A stretch of 64,000 nt of DNA from Lachnospiraceae bacterium (GCA_017634975.1 JAGBMJ010000138.1:1-64000); one strand, 5' to 3'. Numbered from the stretch's first letter, positions 51,922-61,521 are shown. The notes: a model not told the origin generated them from the sequence alone. Numbers and translations: made by a program.

Positions 51922-51950
51922 TTGGAAAAACTTCGGAAAAGTGATATAGT
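51922..51950 (+). promoter_or_regulatory. Promoter of buk
   Basis: TTGGAA at 51922-51927 and TATAGT at 51945-51950 with a 17-bp spacer, so buk can be transcribed without ptb. Confidence 0.6.
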
Positions 51951-52015
51951 AGTGAGCGTATGAACAGAAGACGGCACGAACGGGCCGGAACCAATTGGAA
52001 AAAGGAGACTTTAAC

Positions 52016-53080
52016 ATGGCAAAGTTATTGATCATCAATCCGGGATCCACATCGACCAAGATCGGTGTGTTCGAGGATGAGGAACTGTTATTTGAAGAGA
52101 CCTTAAGACATTCAACGGAAGAGATCGCGCAGTATGCGACGATCGTGGATCAGAAGGATTTCCGTAAGAAGATCATTATGGATTTTATCGCATCCAAGGG
52201 TGTGAAGGTGGAAGATCTGGCAGCTGTGGTAGGACGCGGCGGTATGCTCAAGCCGATCCCGGGCGGTACCTATCCGGTATCCGACGAGCTGCTGGAGGAT
52301 CTGAAGATCGGTAAGCAGGGGCAGCACGCATCCAATCTGGGCGGTATCCTGGCCAGAGAGATTGCGGACAGCGTAAACATTCCGTCCTTTATCGTAGACC
52401 CCGTGGTTGTTGACGAGCTGCAGCCGCTGGCAAGATACTCCGGTGTACCGGAACTGCCGCGTACCAGTGTGTTCCATGCTCTGAACCAGAAGGCAGTGGC
52501 AAAGCGTTATGCAAAAGAGATCGGTAAGGATTACAAGGATCTGAACCTGATCGTGGTACATATGGGCGGCGGTGTTTCCGTCGGCGCACACAAGGGCGGC
52601 CGTATCATCGACGTGTTCAACGCATTGGACGGCGATGGCGCTTTTTCACCGGAGCGTGCCGGCGCAGTACCTCCGGGGGCACTGGTAAAACTGTGCTTCT
52701 CCGGCAAGTACGATGAGAAGACCATCTATAAGATGCTGGTCGGCAACGGCGGCTTCAATGCTTATCTCGGCACCAATGATGCACGTGTGGTAGAGGAAAA
52801 GATCAAAGAAGGCGATAAGAAAGCGGAAGAAGTATATAACGCTTTCATCTATCAGATCAGCAAGAATATCGGGGCACAGGCTGCGGTATTGGAAGGCAAG
52901 GTAGATCAGATCATCCTGACCGGCGGTATCGCATATTCCAAGCTGGTGGTTGCAGAGTTTACCCGCAAGGTAAGCTGGATCGCGCCTTTGACCGTATATC
53001 CCGGTGAGGATGAATTGCTTGCACTGGCACAGGGGGGCTTACGCGTGCTGAACGGCGAAGAAGAAGCAATGAAGTATTGA
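52016..53080 (+). CDS. buk: Butyrate kinase
   Basis: A 354-residue ASKHA kinase. [18 protein letters not shown] is the N-terminal phosphate-binding signature; [21 protein letters not shown] and [15 protein letters not shown] lie at the active site, and [12 protein letters not shown] binds adenosine. It makes butyrate and ATP from butyryl phosphate. The ATG at 52016 follows AAAAGGAGA; an earlier start at 51995 is less likely. It has its own promoter and is apart from ptb. Branched-chain acid kinase activity is possible in this family. Confidence 0.92.
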   Translation: MAKLLIINPGSTSTKIGVFEDEELLFEETLRHSTEEIAQYATIVDQKDFRKKIIMDFIASKGVKVEDLAAVVGRGGMLKPIPGGTYPVSDELLEDLKIGKQGQHASNLGGILAREIADSVNIPSFIVDPVVVDELQPLARYSGVPELPRTSVFHALNQKAVAKRYAKEIGKDYKDLNLIVVHMGGGVSVGAHKGGRIIDVFNALDGDGAFSPERAGAVPPGALVKLCFSGKYDEKTIYKMLVGNGGFNAYLGTNDARVVEEKIKEGDKKAEEVYNAFIYQISKNIGAQAAVLEGKVDQIILTGGIAYSKLVVAEFTRKVSWIAPLTVYPGEDELLALAQGGLRVLNGEEEAMKY

Positions 53081-53103
53081 GGATTGTAAGGATTCATTAG
53101 CAG

Positions 53104-53130
53104 ACCGGCTCTTTACAGGGGCCGGTTTGT
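53104..53130 (+). terminator. Probable terminator after buk
   Basis: ACCGGC pairs with GCCGGT across about 12 nt and is followed by a T-rich stretch TTGTTGT. The T-run is imperfect. Confidence 0.55.
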
Positions 53131-53136
53131 TGTATT

Positions 53137-53161
53137 GTGCGCATTCTGCCGGAGGCTTATA
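53137..53161. repeat. Dispersed repeat, copy B (inverted relative to 50194-50217)
   Basis: The reverse complement reads TATAAGCCTCCGGC then AGAATGCGCAC, nearly the same as copy A. It lies just after the buk terminator. Confidence 0.65.
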
Positions 53162-53270
53162 CTCAGTAACGGAATGATTTTCGTTATTAAGTGTAAATTC
53201 AGGTCTGAGGACAACAGAACCGTCACCCTGTCCTCAGACAATGAAACTGTAGTATACGAGGAGATCAGGT

Positions 53271-54236
53271 ATGGAAGATCGATTGAGCGGAAACCGTATC
53301 ATAGAAGATGCCATCGCAGCCTTGCATGAGAAAGGCGGTGTGCAGGCGCTGGAAAATGTGGCAGAGGCATTTCGGAAACGCATCGAGGAAGGCGCGGATC
53401 TGGTGATCCCGGTCATGCAGCCGGAAGCAGAGGTGAAGAGTATGCGCCCGGGCAGACAAAACAGTAACGGATTGCCGGATCTGCGCCTGCAGCAGATGCA
53501 GGGAGAGGACGGCAAGCGTTGGAACGTTGCATTTACTTCCCTGGAAGAGGCGAACAAGGGGCAGAAGAGTACGACGGTCACGATCCCGATGGAGAATGTG
53601 CTGAAGGGCGCGAAGGACTTTAAGCAGGAAGAAGGGATCGTGATCAATCCGTTCGGGAAGATGTTTCTGTTTTCGAAGGAAATGATCGCCAGGACGCTGG
53701 TGGGAGAGAAGGCAGTGCCGGTGGAAAACAAGATCCTCTTTGATATCGGCGATATCACAAAGATGGATATCGAGTGTATCGTAAACGCTGCCAATTCCAG
53801 TCTGCTGGGGGGCGGCGGTGTGGACGGTGCGATCCACCGGGCTGCTGGGAAGGAATTGCTGGAGGAATGCCGTGAACTGCACGGCTGTAAGACAGGCCAG
53901 GCCAAGATCACCAAGGGATACCGGCTGAAAGCAAAGCATATCATCCATACGGTAGGGCCGGTCTATCATGGGAAAGAGAGTGATGCGCAGCTGCTGGCAG
54001 CGTGCTATCAGAACAGTCTGGAACTGGCAAGGGAGCACGGCATCCACAGTATTGCGTTTCCGGCCATTTCTACCGGGATCTACGGGTATCCGAAAGAAGA
54101 GGCAGCGACCATTGCGCTGGCGGTGGCGGCAGGATGGATCGCGCAGCACAAGGATTACGGAATGGTGATCGTCTTTTCATGTTTTGACCGGGAAACCTAT
54201 GAGATCTACCAGAAGGTGCTCAAAGAGAATCGTTAG
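53271..54236 (+). CDS. SseB-like domain fused to a macro (ADP-ribose-binding) domain
   Basis: A 321-residue protein. Residues about 15-140 resemble the SseB N-terminal domain (DLVIPVMQP, WNVAFTSLEEANKG, EGIVINPFGKMFLFSKEMI). Residues about 155-321 are a MacroD-type macro domain: FDIGDITKMDIECIVNAANSSL, GGGGVDGAIHRAAG, TVGPVYHG and FPAISTGIYGYPKEEA. MacroD enzymes remove ADP-ribose from acidic residues or deacetylate O-acetyl-ADP-ribose. All binding-loop residues appear present. The ribosome site is GAGGAGATCAGGT. The role of the SseB part is unknown. Confidence 0.85.
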   Translation: MEDRLSGNRIIEDAIAALHEKGGVQALENVAEAFRKRIEEGADLVIPVMQPEAEVKSMRPGRQNSNGLPDLRLQQMQGEDGKRWNVAFTSLEEANKGQKSTTVTIPMENVLKGAKDFKQEEGIVINPFGKMFLFSKEMIARTLVGEKAVPVENKILFDIGDITKMDIECIVNAANSSLLGGGGVDGAIHRAAGKELLEECRELHGCKTGQAKITKGYRLKAKHIIHTVGPVYHGKESDAQLLAACYQNSLELAREHGIHSIAFPAISTGIYGYPKEEAATIALAVAAGWIAQHKDYGMVIVFSCFDRETYEIYQKVLKENR

Positions 54237-54254
54237 GTAAGGCTTTCAGAAATA

Positions 54255-54284
54255 TTTGCTTTTTGAGCAGTTTTCTGCTATTAT
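54255..54284 (+). promoter_or_regulatory. Possible promoter of secA
   Basis: TTTGCT at 54255-54260 and TATTAT at 54279-54284 with an 18-bp spacer. The -35 box is weak. Confidence 0.4.
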
Positions 54285-54351
54285 AGTACCTTGCATGGTC
54301 ATGGGCGTATTATGCCCGGACCCAGAAAAAAGAAAGGATGTTTGAAATACC

Positions 54352-56943
54352 ATGGCATCATTGATCGATAAGGTATTTGGTACCCACAGCGAGAGAGAGC
54401 TGAAGCGTATCAAACCCATCGTAGACAAGATTGAATCCCTGCGCCCGCAGATGCAGGCACTGTCGGATGAAGAACTGAAAGCTAAGACCGAAGAATACAA
54501 GAAGCGTTATAAGGACGGAGAGTCCTTGGACAGTCTGCTTCCGGAAGCATTTGCAACCGTACGTGAAGCAGGTAAGCGTGTGCTGAATATGGAGCATTTC
54601 CGTGTGCAGCTGATCGGTGGTATCGTGCTGCATCAGGGACGTATCGCCGAGATGCGTACCGGTGAAGGTAAGACACTGGTTTCCACGCTGCCGGCCTATC
54701 TGAATGCATTGGCAGGAGAGGGCGTTTGTGTCGTTACGGTCAATGATTACCTGGCAAAGCGTGATGCGGAGTGGATGGGACAGATCCACGAATTCCTGGG
54801 CTTGAAAGTCGGCGTGATCTTAAATGATATGAAGCCGGATGAACGCCGTGCCGCCTATAATTGTGATATTACCTATGTTACGAATAACGAGCTTGGTTTT
54901 GACTATCTTCGTGACAACATGGTCATCTATAAAGAGCAGCTGGTATTGCGCGGTCTGCATTATGCCATCATCGATGAAGTCGACTCCGTACTGATCGATG
55001 AAGCACGTACCCCGCTGATCATTTCCGGTCAGAGCGGGAAGGCAACCAAGCTTTATGAGATCTGCGACGTGCTGGCCAAGCAGATGAAGCGCGGTAAGGA
55101 CGAAGAGATGGTTTACAAGCTGGATGCCGTGATGGATTCCATGCTCGGTAACGAGACAGAGGAAGAGGAAGAAACCGGTGATTTCGTCCTGAACGAAAAA
55201 GACAAGAACGTAACGCTTACGTCGAAAGGCGTGGAACGCGTTGAGAAATTCTTCCATATCGACAACCTGGCGGATACGGAAAATAGCGAGATCCAGCATA
55301 ATATGATCCTGGCGCTGCGTGCCAACTACCTGATGTTTAAGGATCAGGATTACGTAGTGGATAATGATCAGGTCATCATCGTAGACTCCTTTACAGGACG
55401 TCTGATGCCGGGACGCCGTTTTTCTGACGGTCTGCATCAGGCGATTGAAGCAAAGGAGCATGTAAAGATCAAGCGTGAGTCTATGACGCTGGCGACGATC
55501 ACGTTCCAGAACTTCTTTAACAAGTTTGAAAAGAAAGCCGGTATGACCGGTACTGCACTGACAGAGGAACAGGAATTCCGTGATATCTACGGTATGGATG
55601 TTATCACGATCCCGACCAACCGTCCGGTACAGCGTATCGATCAGAACGACTGTGTATACAAGACACGCAAGGAAAAACTGCATGAGATCGTGGAGCGTAT
55701 CAAAGAGGCGCACGAAAAAGAGCAGCCGGTCCTGGTGGGTACCATCAATATCGATGCATCCGAGGAACTCAGCCGTATGCTGACCAAGGAAGGCATCAAG
55801 CATAACGTGCTGAATGCGAAGTATCATGAGCAGGAAGCAGAGATCGTAGCGGATGCCGGTATTCACGGCGCGGTAACCATCGCAACCAATATGGCCGGCC
55901 GTGGTACGGATATCAAGCTGGATGAGAAATCGCTGGAGCTGGGCGGTCTGCTTATCATTGGTACGGAGCGTCACGAATCCCGCCGTATCGATAACCAGCT
56001 GCGCGGTCGTGCCGGACGTCAGGGTGACCCGGGTGAATCCGTATTCTATATCTCTCTGGAAGATGATCTGATGCGTCTGTTCGGTTCCGAGAGACTGATC
56101 AATACCTTTAATGCGCTTGGCATTCCGGAAAACCAGAGGATCGAGCATGCGATGCTTTCCAATGCGATCGAGCGTGCACAGAAGCGTATTGAGAATAATA
56201 ACTTCTCCAGACGTAAAAACGTGCTGCAGTATGACCAGGTAATGAACGAGCAGCGTGAAGTTATCTACGGCGAGCGTAAGCGCGTGCTGGATGGCGAGAG
56301 CATGCGTGACGTGGTCTACAAGATGATCACCGATATCGTAGAGGGTGCGGTAGATACCGTGATCGGTGAGGACAGTAATTCCGATAACTGGGATCTGAAT
56401 GAACTGAACAATCTGCTGCTTCCGATCGTACCGATCGAGCCGGTCAGCAAAGAGCGTATCGGTAAGAAAAAGAAGAACGAGCTGATGCAGCAGCTGAAAG
56501 AAGAGGCTGTGAAGCTTTATGAGATGAAAGAAGCCGAGTTCCCGGAGCCGGAGCAGATCCGTGAGGTGGAGCGTGTGATCCTGCTTCGTGTGATCGACCG
56601 GAAGTGGATGAATCACATCGATGATATGGATCAGCTCGAGAAAGCATCCGGTCTGTCCAGTATGGGACAGAAAGATCCGCTTTCCGAGTTCAAGATCAGT
56701 GCCTTTGAAATGTTTAATGCGATGGAGCAGGCAATCCGTGAGGATGCCGTGCGCCTGCTGTTCCATGTCAAGGTAGAGCAGAAGGTGGAGCGTGAGCAGG
56801 TAGCGAAGGTGACCGGTACCAATAAGGACGACTCCGCACAGAAGAAACCGAAGATGCGTGAAGCGGAAAAGGTATACCCGAACGATCCCTGTCCTTGCGG
56901 AAGCGGAAAGAAGTATAAGAACTGCCACATGGGAAGAGACTGA
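54352..56943 (+). CDS. secA: Preprotein translocase ATPase SecA
   Basis: An 863-residue SecA of normal length. Walker A is [10 protein letters not shown] (residues 101-110) and Walker [25 protein letters not shown] and [13 protein letters not shown] are the second helicase lobe, and [13 protein letters not shown] at the end binds zinc and SecB or ribosomes. It drives protein export through SecYEG. AGAAAGGATG precedes the ATG. prfB follows, the usual Firmicutes order. Housekeeping gene with strong codon bias. Confidence 0.97.
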   Translation: MASLIDKVFGTHSERELKRIKPIVDKIESLRPQMQALSDEELKAKTEEYKKRYKDGESLDSLLPEAFATVREAGKRVLNMEHFRVQLIGGIVLHQGRIAEMRTGEGKTLVSTLPAYLNALAGEGVCVVTVNDYLAKRDAEWMGQIHEFLGLKVGVILNDMKPDERRAAYNCDITYVTNNELGFDYLRDNMVIYKEQLVLRGLHYAIIDEVDSVLIDEARTPLIISGQSGKATKLYEICDVLAKQMKRGKDEEMVYKLDAVMDSMLGNETEEEEETGDFVLNEKDKNVTLTSKGVERVEKFFHIDNLADTENSEIQHNMILALRANYLMFKDQDYVVDNDQVIIVDSFTGRLMPGRRFSDGLHQAIEAKEHVKIKRESMTLATITFQNFFNKFEKKAGMTGTALTEEQEFRDIYGMDVITIPTNRPVQRIDQNDCVYKTRKEKLHEIVERIKEAHEKEQPVLVGTINIDASEELSRMLTKEGIKHNVLNAKYHEQEAEIVADAGIHGAVTIATNMAGRGTDIKLDEKSLELGGLLIIGTERHESRRIDNQLRGRAGRQGDPGESVFYISLEDDLMRLFGSERLINTFNALGIPENQRIEHAMLSNAIERAQKRIENNNFSRRKNVLQYDQVMNEQREVIYGERKRVLDGESMRDVVYKMITDIVEGAVDTVIGEDSNSDNWDLNELNNLLLPIVPIEPVSKERIGKKKKNELMQQLKEEAVKLYEMKEAEFPEPEQIREVERVILLRVIDRKWMNHIDDMDQLEKASGLSSMGQKDPLSEFKISAFEMFNAMEQAIREDAVRLLFHVKVEQKVEREQVAKVTGTNKDDSAQKKPKMREAEKVYPNDPCPCGSGKKYKNCHMGRD

Positions 56944-56961
56944 CAGAGCTGAAAAAAACGG

Positions 56962-57008
56962 CGGGTGATTTTGTCGTATCCTTCTACGACGGGATCACCC
57001 GTATTTTA
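56962..57008 (+). terminator. Terminator between secA and prfB
   Basis: CGGGTGAT (56962-56969) pairs with ATCACCCG (56994-57001), and an inner GTCGTA/TACGAC stem extends it; a T-rich tail follows. prfB therefore probably has its own promoter or relies on read-through. Confidence 0.75.
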
Positions 57009-57111
57009 TACCAAAGAGATATACTTGATGAGGTGGTGGCCGCAGGCCGGATAGGTGTATCCGGAATAGTCGTTTTTGGATAGGATATACAAGAATTATG
57101 GAGGAACAGAC

Positions 57112-58257
57112 ATGGTTGAATTAGACCAGATGAAACTGGAATTGATGCAGTACAAGGATACCTTAAAAGAAGTAAGGGATTCCTTGGACATCGAAAATAA
57201 GAAGAAGCGCATCGAAGAATTGGATATGGAGATGGCATCACCGGATTTCTGGAGCGATCCGGAGCGTGCCAACAAGCGTTCCAAGGATGCCAAGAATATG
57301 AAGGATACCGTAGAGACCTGTGACCATCTGGCTCAGGCCTTTGAGGATATCCAGACTCTGATCGAGATCGGCAATGAAGAGAATGATACCTCCATGATCG
57401 AAGAGGTGCGCAGTGAACTGGACGATTTCATCAACAAGCTGGATGTGATCCGTCTGCAGACGTTGCTCACCGGTGAGTATGATGCCAACAATGCGATCAT
57501 GCGTATCAATGCCGGAGCAGGTGGTACCGAGAGCTGTGATTGGGCGAGCATACTGTATCGTATGTACAGCCATTGGGTGGATAAGAAGGGCTTTAGCCTG
57601 GAACTGCTGGATATGCAGGACGGTGACGAAGCGGGCATCAAGTCCGTGGACTTCCAGGTAAATGGCGAGAACGCTTACGGGTATTTAAAATCCGAGCAGG
57701 GGGTACATCGTCTGGTGCGTATTTCGCCGTTTAACGCGCAGGGTAAACGTCAGACCTCCTTCGTATCGGTAGACGTAGTACCGGAACTGACGGATGATGC
57801 CGGCATCGAGATCAATCCGGATGACCTGCGGATCGATACCTACCGTTCCAGCGGTGCCGGTGGTCAGCACATCAATAAGACCTCTTCGGCGATCCGTATC
57901 ACACATATACCGACCGGTATCGTGGTACAATGCCAGAACGAGCGCTCCCAGTTCCAGAACAAGGATAAGGCGATGGAGATGCTGCGTGGTAAGCTGCTCG
58001 TGCTGAAGCAGGCAGAAGAAGAAGCAAAGATGAAAGGCATCCAGGGAGATCTGAAATCCATCGAATGGGGCAGTCAGATCCGTTCCTATTTCCTGCAGCC
58101 GTATCAGCTGGTAAACGATCATCGTACAGGTGAAAAGGTAAGTAATGCGGATGCGGTACTGGATGGTGATATCGATCGTTTCATCAACGCTTATCTGAAA
58201 AAGAAGAGTCAGGGTACGCTGCTTGAAGGCGGTGCCGAGGACGATTCGGATATTTAA
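57112..58257 (+). CDS. prfB: Peptide chain release factor 2, without programmed frameshift
   Basis: A 381-residue RF2. SPF in RISPFNAQGKRQTSF is the tripeptide that reads UGA/UAA, and GGQ at residues 250-252 triggers peptide release. The ATG at 57112 follows GGAGGAA. Most bacterial prfB genes have an in-frame TGA near codon 25 that needs a +1 shift; here the same region reads TCC TTG GAC at codons 24-26 with no stop, so RF2 is made from one frame. That removes the classical autoregulation. The rest of the protein is normal. Confidence 0.95.
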   Translation: MVELDQMKLELMQYKDTLKEVRDSLDIENKKKRIEELDMEMASPDFWSDPERANKRSKDAKNMKDTVETCDHLAQAFEDIQTLIEIGNEENDTSMIEEVRSELDDFINKLDVIRLQTLLTGEYDANNAIMRINAGAGGTESCDWASILYRMYSHWVDKKGFSLELLDMQDGDEAGIKSVDFQVNGENAYGYLKSEQGVHRLVRISPFNAQGKRQTSFVSVDVVPELTDDAGIEINPDDLRIDTYRSSGAGGQHINKTSSAIRITHIPTGIVVQCQNERSQFQNKDKAMEMLRGKLLVLKQAEEEAKMKGIQGDLKSIEWGSQIRSYFLQPYQLVNDHRTGEKVSNADAVLDGDIDRFINAYLKKKSQGTLLEGGAEDDSDI

Positions 58258-58262
58258 AACCG

Positions 58263-58288
58263 AAAAGCAGGGGAAACCCCTGCTTTTT
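58263..58288. terminator. Bidirectional terminator
   Basis: AAAAGCAGGGG and CCCCTGCTTTT enclose an AAA loop. It serves prfB on the plus strand and the DUF975 operon on the minus strand, whose stop codon it overlaps. Confidence 0.9.
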
Positions 58289-59015
58289 ATCGTGCTGCAG
58301 CCTGTGCAGTCAGATTCAGATGGAAGCAGGCGAAAGCGGTATTTACATAGGGCATTGCCCAAAGCAGTCCGATCCCACACGGAACGATCGAGAGCAGAAG
58401 GATGGGAATAAAGCTGACCTGCAGATAGAACAGACGCATCTTCTGGCCTTTCATCAGCCATTTGGAAAGACGGATGATCTCGTTGGCGTCCTTTTCCGGA
58501 AAGTCCAGGAGCAGGTAATAGCACTGGGACATATTCAGCCGGAAGAGATAGTAGAACACCATTCCGATGACACCGACCAGTGAAGCAAGCGGGAGCAGGT
58601 AGTGATTGTCGGTGATCGCATACAGTGCAAATACCGCAAAGGACGGGCAGAGATAAAAGATCATCCGGCTGACCAGAAGCACGCCGATCCTGGCGGGCCG
58701 GTCATCCGCAAAGCGGAAACCGCGGAACAGATCGCCGACACCAGCCGGGAAATTACAGCAGACATTCATATAAAAACGGCAAAGACCGAATTTTAAAAGC
58801 TCTGTTAATACTGCAGCAATAAAGGCAAGACCGAAAGCGAGAGCGGAGCGCAGAAATGAAAAATTGCCAACCGTAAGTATGCCACCGTTCAGACCGCCGA
58901 CAATGTATACAAAGAGCAGATACATAAGCTGAGCGGGTACTACCCGCCCATAATTGCCGATCAGAATGCCTCTGGCATTTGCTTTCAGTTCTGTTGAAGT
59001 TTTATAACCGTTCAT
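58287..59015 (-). CDS. DUF975-family membrane protein
   Basis: A 242-residue protein with about six hydrophobic segments. The start STELKANARGILIGNYGRVVPA is the usual beginning of DUF975 proteins, in which KxxAR lies at the membrane edge; GDLFRGFRF and WLMKGQKMRLFYLQ are further family-like stretches. Function unknown, perhaps in envelope stress or export. It starts 5 nt after the stop of the zinc-metallopeptidase-like gene and is the last gene of a minus-strand operon. Confidence 0.8.
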   Translation of the reverse strand: MNGYKTSTELKANARGILIGNYGRVVPAQLMYLLFVYIVGGLNGGILTVGNFSFLRSALAFGLAFIAAVLTELLKFGLCRFYMNVCCNFPAGVGDLFRGFRFADDRPARIGVLLVSRMIFYLCPSFAVFALYAITDNHYLLPLASLVGVIGMVFYYLFRLNMSQCYYLLLDFPEKDANEIIRLSKWLMKGQKMRLFYLQVSFIPILLLSIVPCGIGLLWAMPYVNTAFACFHLNLTAQAAAR

Positions 59016-59020
59016 AAATA

Positions 59021-59560
59021 CTACACAGCCAGATCGATATTGTTTCCTGTGGCTGCTTCCTTCCCAAGTGATTTTTGATTTTTCCCGTAAGGGGTGTCTT
59101 CTTTATAGGCGATCTTGGTAGATGTGAGTCCGCCGGCGCAGTAGGAGCGTCCGCATTCGGGACAAATGGCATATTTCAAAGTCACACTGGCCTGTAATAC
59201 CTTGCCATCCTTTTGTTCTGCCTTATCATAGGCATTTGCAACATGTTCCTGCTCATGTGCGCGTACTTTGGATTCCACGGCATTGGGATTGATCCGTGCC
59301 GCACTCTTAAAGGATACGTTTTCATCCGAACCGTCGACATATTTGCGGTTTTTACAGGTCTGACATTCTTTTTTGCCTGAAGCTTTTGCGATGGGATCGT
59401 CTACGCCGCTTTGCACATCTTTGTCATCAGTATTAACAGGTTTGCCGTCAGTGCCGTACAGCACAGGACGGTATTCCATGCGTGCATTTCCTGCCTGCAT
59501 GGCACCTGCGATGTTTCCGTATGCACTTTGATAGCCAAGCGGCCCGAAAGGATCCATCAT
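59021..59560 (-). CDS. SprA-like putative metallopeptidase with paired CxxC motifs
   Basis: A 179-residue protein with no signal peptide. VRAHEQEHVANAYDKA contains HExxH, and the AHEQxH context matches the SprA-related family. CQTCKNRKYVDGSDE and CPECGRSYCAGG carry CxxC pairs that could bind zinc or form disulfides. The role is unknown. Its ATG overlaps the stop of the upstream DUF4190 gene (ATGA), so both are translationally coupled. Confidence 0.7.
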   Translation of the reverse strand: MMDPFGPLGYQSAYGNIAGAMQAGNARMEYRPVLYGTDGKPVNTDDKDVQSGVDDPIAKASGKKECQTCKNRKYVDGSDENVSFKSAARINPNAVESKVRAHEQEHVANAYDKAEQKDGKVLQASVTLKYAICPECGRSYCAGGLTSTKIAYKEDTPYGKNQKSLGKEAATGNNIDLAV

Positions 59561-60027
59561 AGCGTATCAACCTTTCCGCGTTGCGGCAGATTGTTCAGAA
59601 ATTCCGGAGGCTGATCCGGATTTTCATAGAACTGCTGCATCTGTTCCATATATTCATCAAAGCTGACGCCATACATCTGCTCAAATGTGTCATTCATCAT
59701 GTTTTTCATCTCGGGATCATACGTCATCTCATACATAGTGACGCCGGTGATCGTGATTCCCAGGATCATACTTACTGTTGCGATCGCAGTACTGATCTTT
59801 CCGCTGCTGTCCATTTTCAAATTGCTTCCTTTGGACAGAACCGCAAACAGGATGGCCAGACTCCCGAAAAAGACAGGGATGATGCCGGTCAAAATGGTAA
59901 GTGCCGCGATGATGGCAAATATCAGTGCCAGGATCGTCATACTGTTTGCTACCGGACGAACCGGCATATTCTGATAAAATTGTTGCGGCGGCACGCCTTG
60001 TCCGCCTTGCTGCTCATACTGTTCCAT
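59557..60027 (-). CDS. DUF4190-type small membrane protein
   Basis: A 156-residue protein. A Gln/Pro-rich cytoplasmic start (GGQGVPPQQFYQNMP) precedes two helices (about 30-62 and 80-104) of the DUF4190 kind (FGSLAILFAVLSKGS, STAIATVSMILGI). The acidic tail FEQMYGVSFDEYMEQMQQFYEN lies after the second helix. It is the first gene of the minus-strand operon with the SprA-like and DUF975 proteins. Function unknown. Confidence 0.75.
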   Translation of the reverse strand: MEQYEQQGGQGVPPQQFYQNMPVRPVANSMTILALIFAIIAALTILTGIIPVFFGSLAILFAVLSKGSNLKMDSSGKISTAIATVSMILGITITGVTMYEMTYDPEMKNMMNDTFEQMYGVSFDEYMEQMQQFYENPDQPPEFLNNLPQRGKVDTL

Positions 60028-60094
60028 ACTCTCATTTTAGCACATTTTCCATACAGATAAAAGTGATATTTGTGTGTACAGATACATAAATTTT

Positions 60095-60123
60095 TTGGCA
60101 TATCCGGTAATATATGATACAAT
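60095..60123 (+). promoter_or_regulatory. Promoter of the GH25 gene
   Basis: TTGGCA at 60095-60100 and TACAAT at 60118-60123 with a 17-bp spacer. Confidence 0.65.
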
Positions 60124-60155
60124 GAAGCGGTATACATAAAGAGGGGGACCTGAGT

Positions 60156-61328
60156 TTGGAACCGGGAATGGAGATCCGAGAAGAGCACAAGAAGGAAGAG
60201 GAACAACAGCGTGAGGAGCACGAAAGAGTGCTGCAGAAATACAGGGAACGTAAAAAAAAGAGCAGCCGGCAGAAGCAGAGTTCATTGCTGCTGATGTTGT
60301 ATGGGGCAATTCTTCTGGCTGCGGTGGTGATCACAATCCTGGCAATGCTCCTGCGGGAAGAAAAAAAGGAGCGGGCAAGAGCTGAGGCGGCGCTGGCTCA
60401 GATACAGCAAGAGGAACAGGAGAATCCGAAGCTGTATACCCAGGAGGCACTGGATGATATCGTGGTGCAGATCACGGAGGATGCTGCGGAGGAGCAGAGA
60501 CAGCAGATCCGAGATGAGCTGCGGATGGCACTGGAGGAACCGGGCGCCGGGATGACTACGACCTTGCGCAGTTTTTATTCGGACTATGTCTTTTACCAGA
60601 TACCGGGCGGCTATCGTTTTGTGCCGGTCGAGGAAAGCTATCCGAAAAATGAACTGACCAGAGACCGGCTGGAAAAAGACGAACACGGCTGGTATCAGTA
60701 TGTGGTGGACGGAGAAGTAAAGTCGGTACCGATGCTGGATGTGTCCCAGTTTCAGGGGGAGATCGACTGGCAGGCGGTAGCGGATGCCGGGATCCGGCAT
60801 GCGATGATCCGTTTGGGATACCGCGGGTATGGCAGCGGCAAACTGATGATCGACGAATGCTTTGAAGCCAATGTACAGGGGGCCAGGGAAGCGGGGATCA
60901 AGGTAGGGGTATACTTCTTCTCGCAGGCCATCTCGGATGCAGAAGCGCACGAAGAGGCAGAACTCGTGCTTGAGCAGCTGAAGCCGTACGATATTGATCT
61001 GCCGGTGGCGATCGATGTGGAACCGATCACGACAGATACGGCCAGAGCGGATGCTCTGGATAAGGCTGACCGAACCCGCTATGTGCGTACTTTTCTGGAG
61101 GATATCCGGGCAGCAGGGTACACACCGATGATCTATGGCGGTGTCGTCAGTTTCTTTGAGATGCTGGAGCCGGCGGAGATACAGGATTACCTTGTATGGT
61201 ACGCATTTTACGATAATTATATCTATTATCCCTATCCCGTACAGGGATGGCAGTATTCCGAAAAGGCACACGTACCCGGGGTGACGGGGATCGCGGATAT
61301 GAACATGTGGATACCGCTGGAAGATTAG
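60156..61328 (+). CDS. Membrane-anchored GH25 muramidase (TTG start)
   Basis: A 390-residue protein. A highly charged coiled coil (residues about 5-40) precedes one membrane helix (about 45-67), a second coil, then the GH25 domain (about 190-390). Asp195 in MLDVSQFQGEIDWQ and the Asp/Glu of LPVAIDVEPI are the likely catalytic acids. It should cut the muramic acid-glucosamine bond of peptidoglycan at the cell surface. The TTG at 60156 is chosen because GGGGGA lies 7 nt before it; the ATG at 60168 would be 19 nt away. The tail GITGIADMNMW-like sequence is the usual GH25 end. Confidence 0.85.
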   Translation: MEPGMEIREEHKKEEEQQREEHERVLQKYRERKKKSSRQKQSSLLLMLYGAILLAAVVITILAMLLREEKKERARAEAALAQIQQEEQENPKLYTQEALDDIVVQITEDAAEEQRQQIRDELRMALEEPGAGMTTTLRSFYSDYVFYQIPGGYRFVPVEESYPKNELTRDRLEKDEHGWYQYVVDGEVKSVPMLDVSQFQGEIDWQAVADAGIRHAMIRLGYRGYGSGKLMIDECFEANVQGAREAGIKVGVYFFSQAISDAEAHEEAELVLEQLKPYDIDLPVAIDVEPITTDTARADALDKADRTRYVRTFLEDIRAAGYTPMIYGGVVSFFEMLEPAEIQDYLVWYAFYDNYIYYPYPVQGWQYSEKAHVPGVTGIADMNMWIPLED

Positions 61329-61397
61329 ATGTTTATAGATGAATTGAAAAAAAGCGAAAGTAAAGGCAGGTGACAGGAACCTGTCTTTTTTTATGTA

Positions 61398-61510
61398 CAA
61401 ATTCATGTTTGTCGAGCCGGCGAGCCACGGGGACGGTTCTTGTGGCTAAAGATCTTCGATCTTGTTGCCACAAGAACCGTCCCCATGGCTCACCGATAAA
61501 CATGAATTTG
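61398..61510. repeat. 113-nt nested palindrome with GGGGACGGTTCTTGTGGC arms
   Basis: Three stems share one centre. Outer arms CAAATTCATGTTT (61398-61410) and complement (61498-61510), 13 bp. Middle arms 61429-61446 and 61467-61484, 18 bp exact. Inner AAGATC/GATCTT around TTC (61449-61463). GAGCCAC/ATGGCTC links outer and middle with one mismatch. It fills most of the 298-nt gap between the GH25 gene and the small leader ORF. No coding frame in it is believable. Confidence 0.9.
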
Positions 61511-61521
61511 CAGAATTTATC

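Noticed and set aside
54820-56928. A 702-codon minus-strand frame opposite secA
   Set aside because: Antisense shadow of SecA caused by codon bias, with no start signals.
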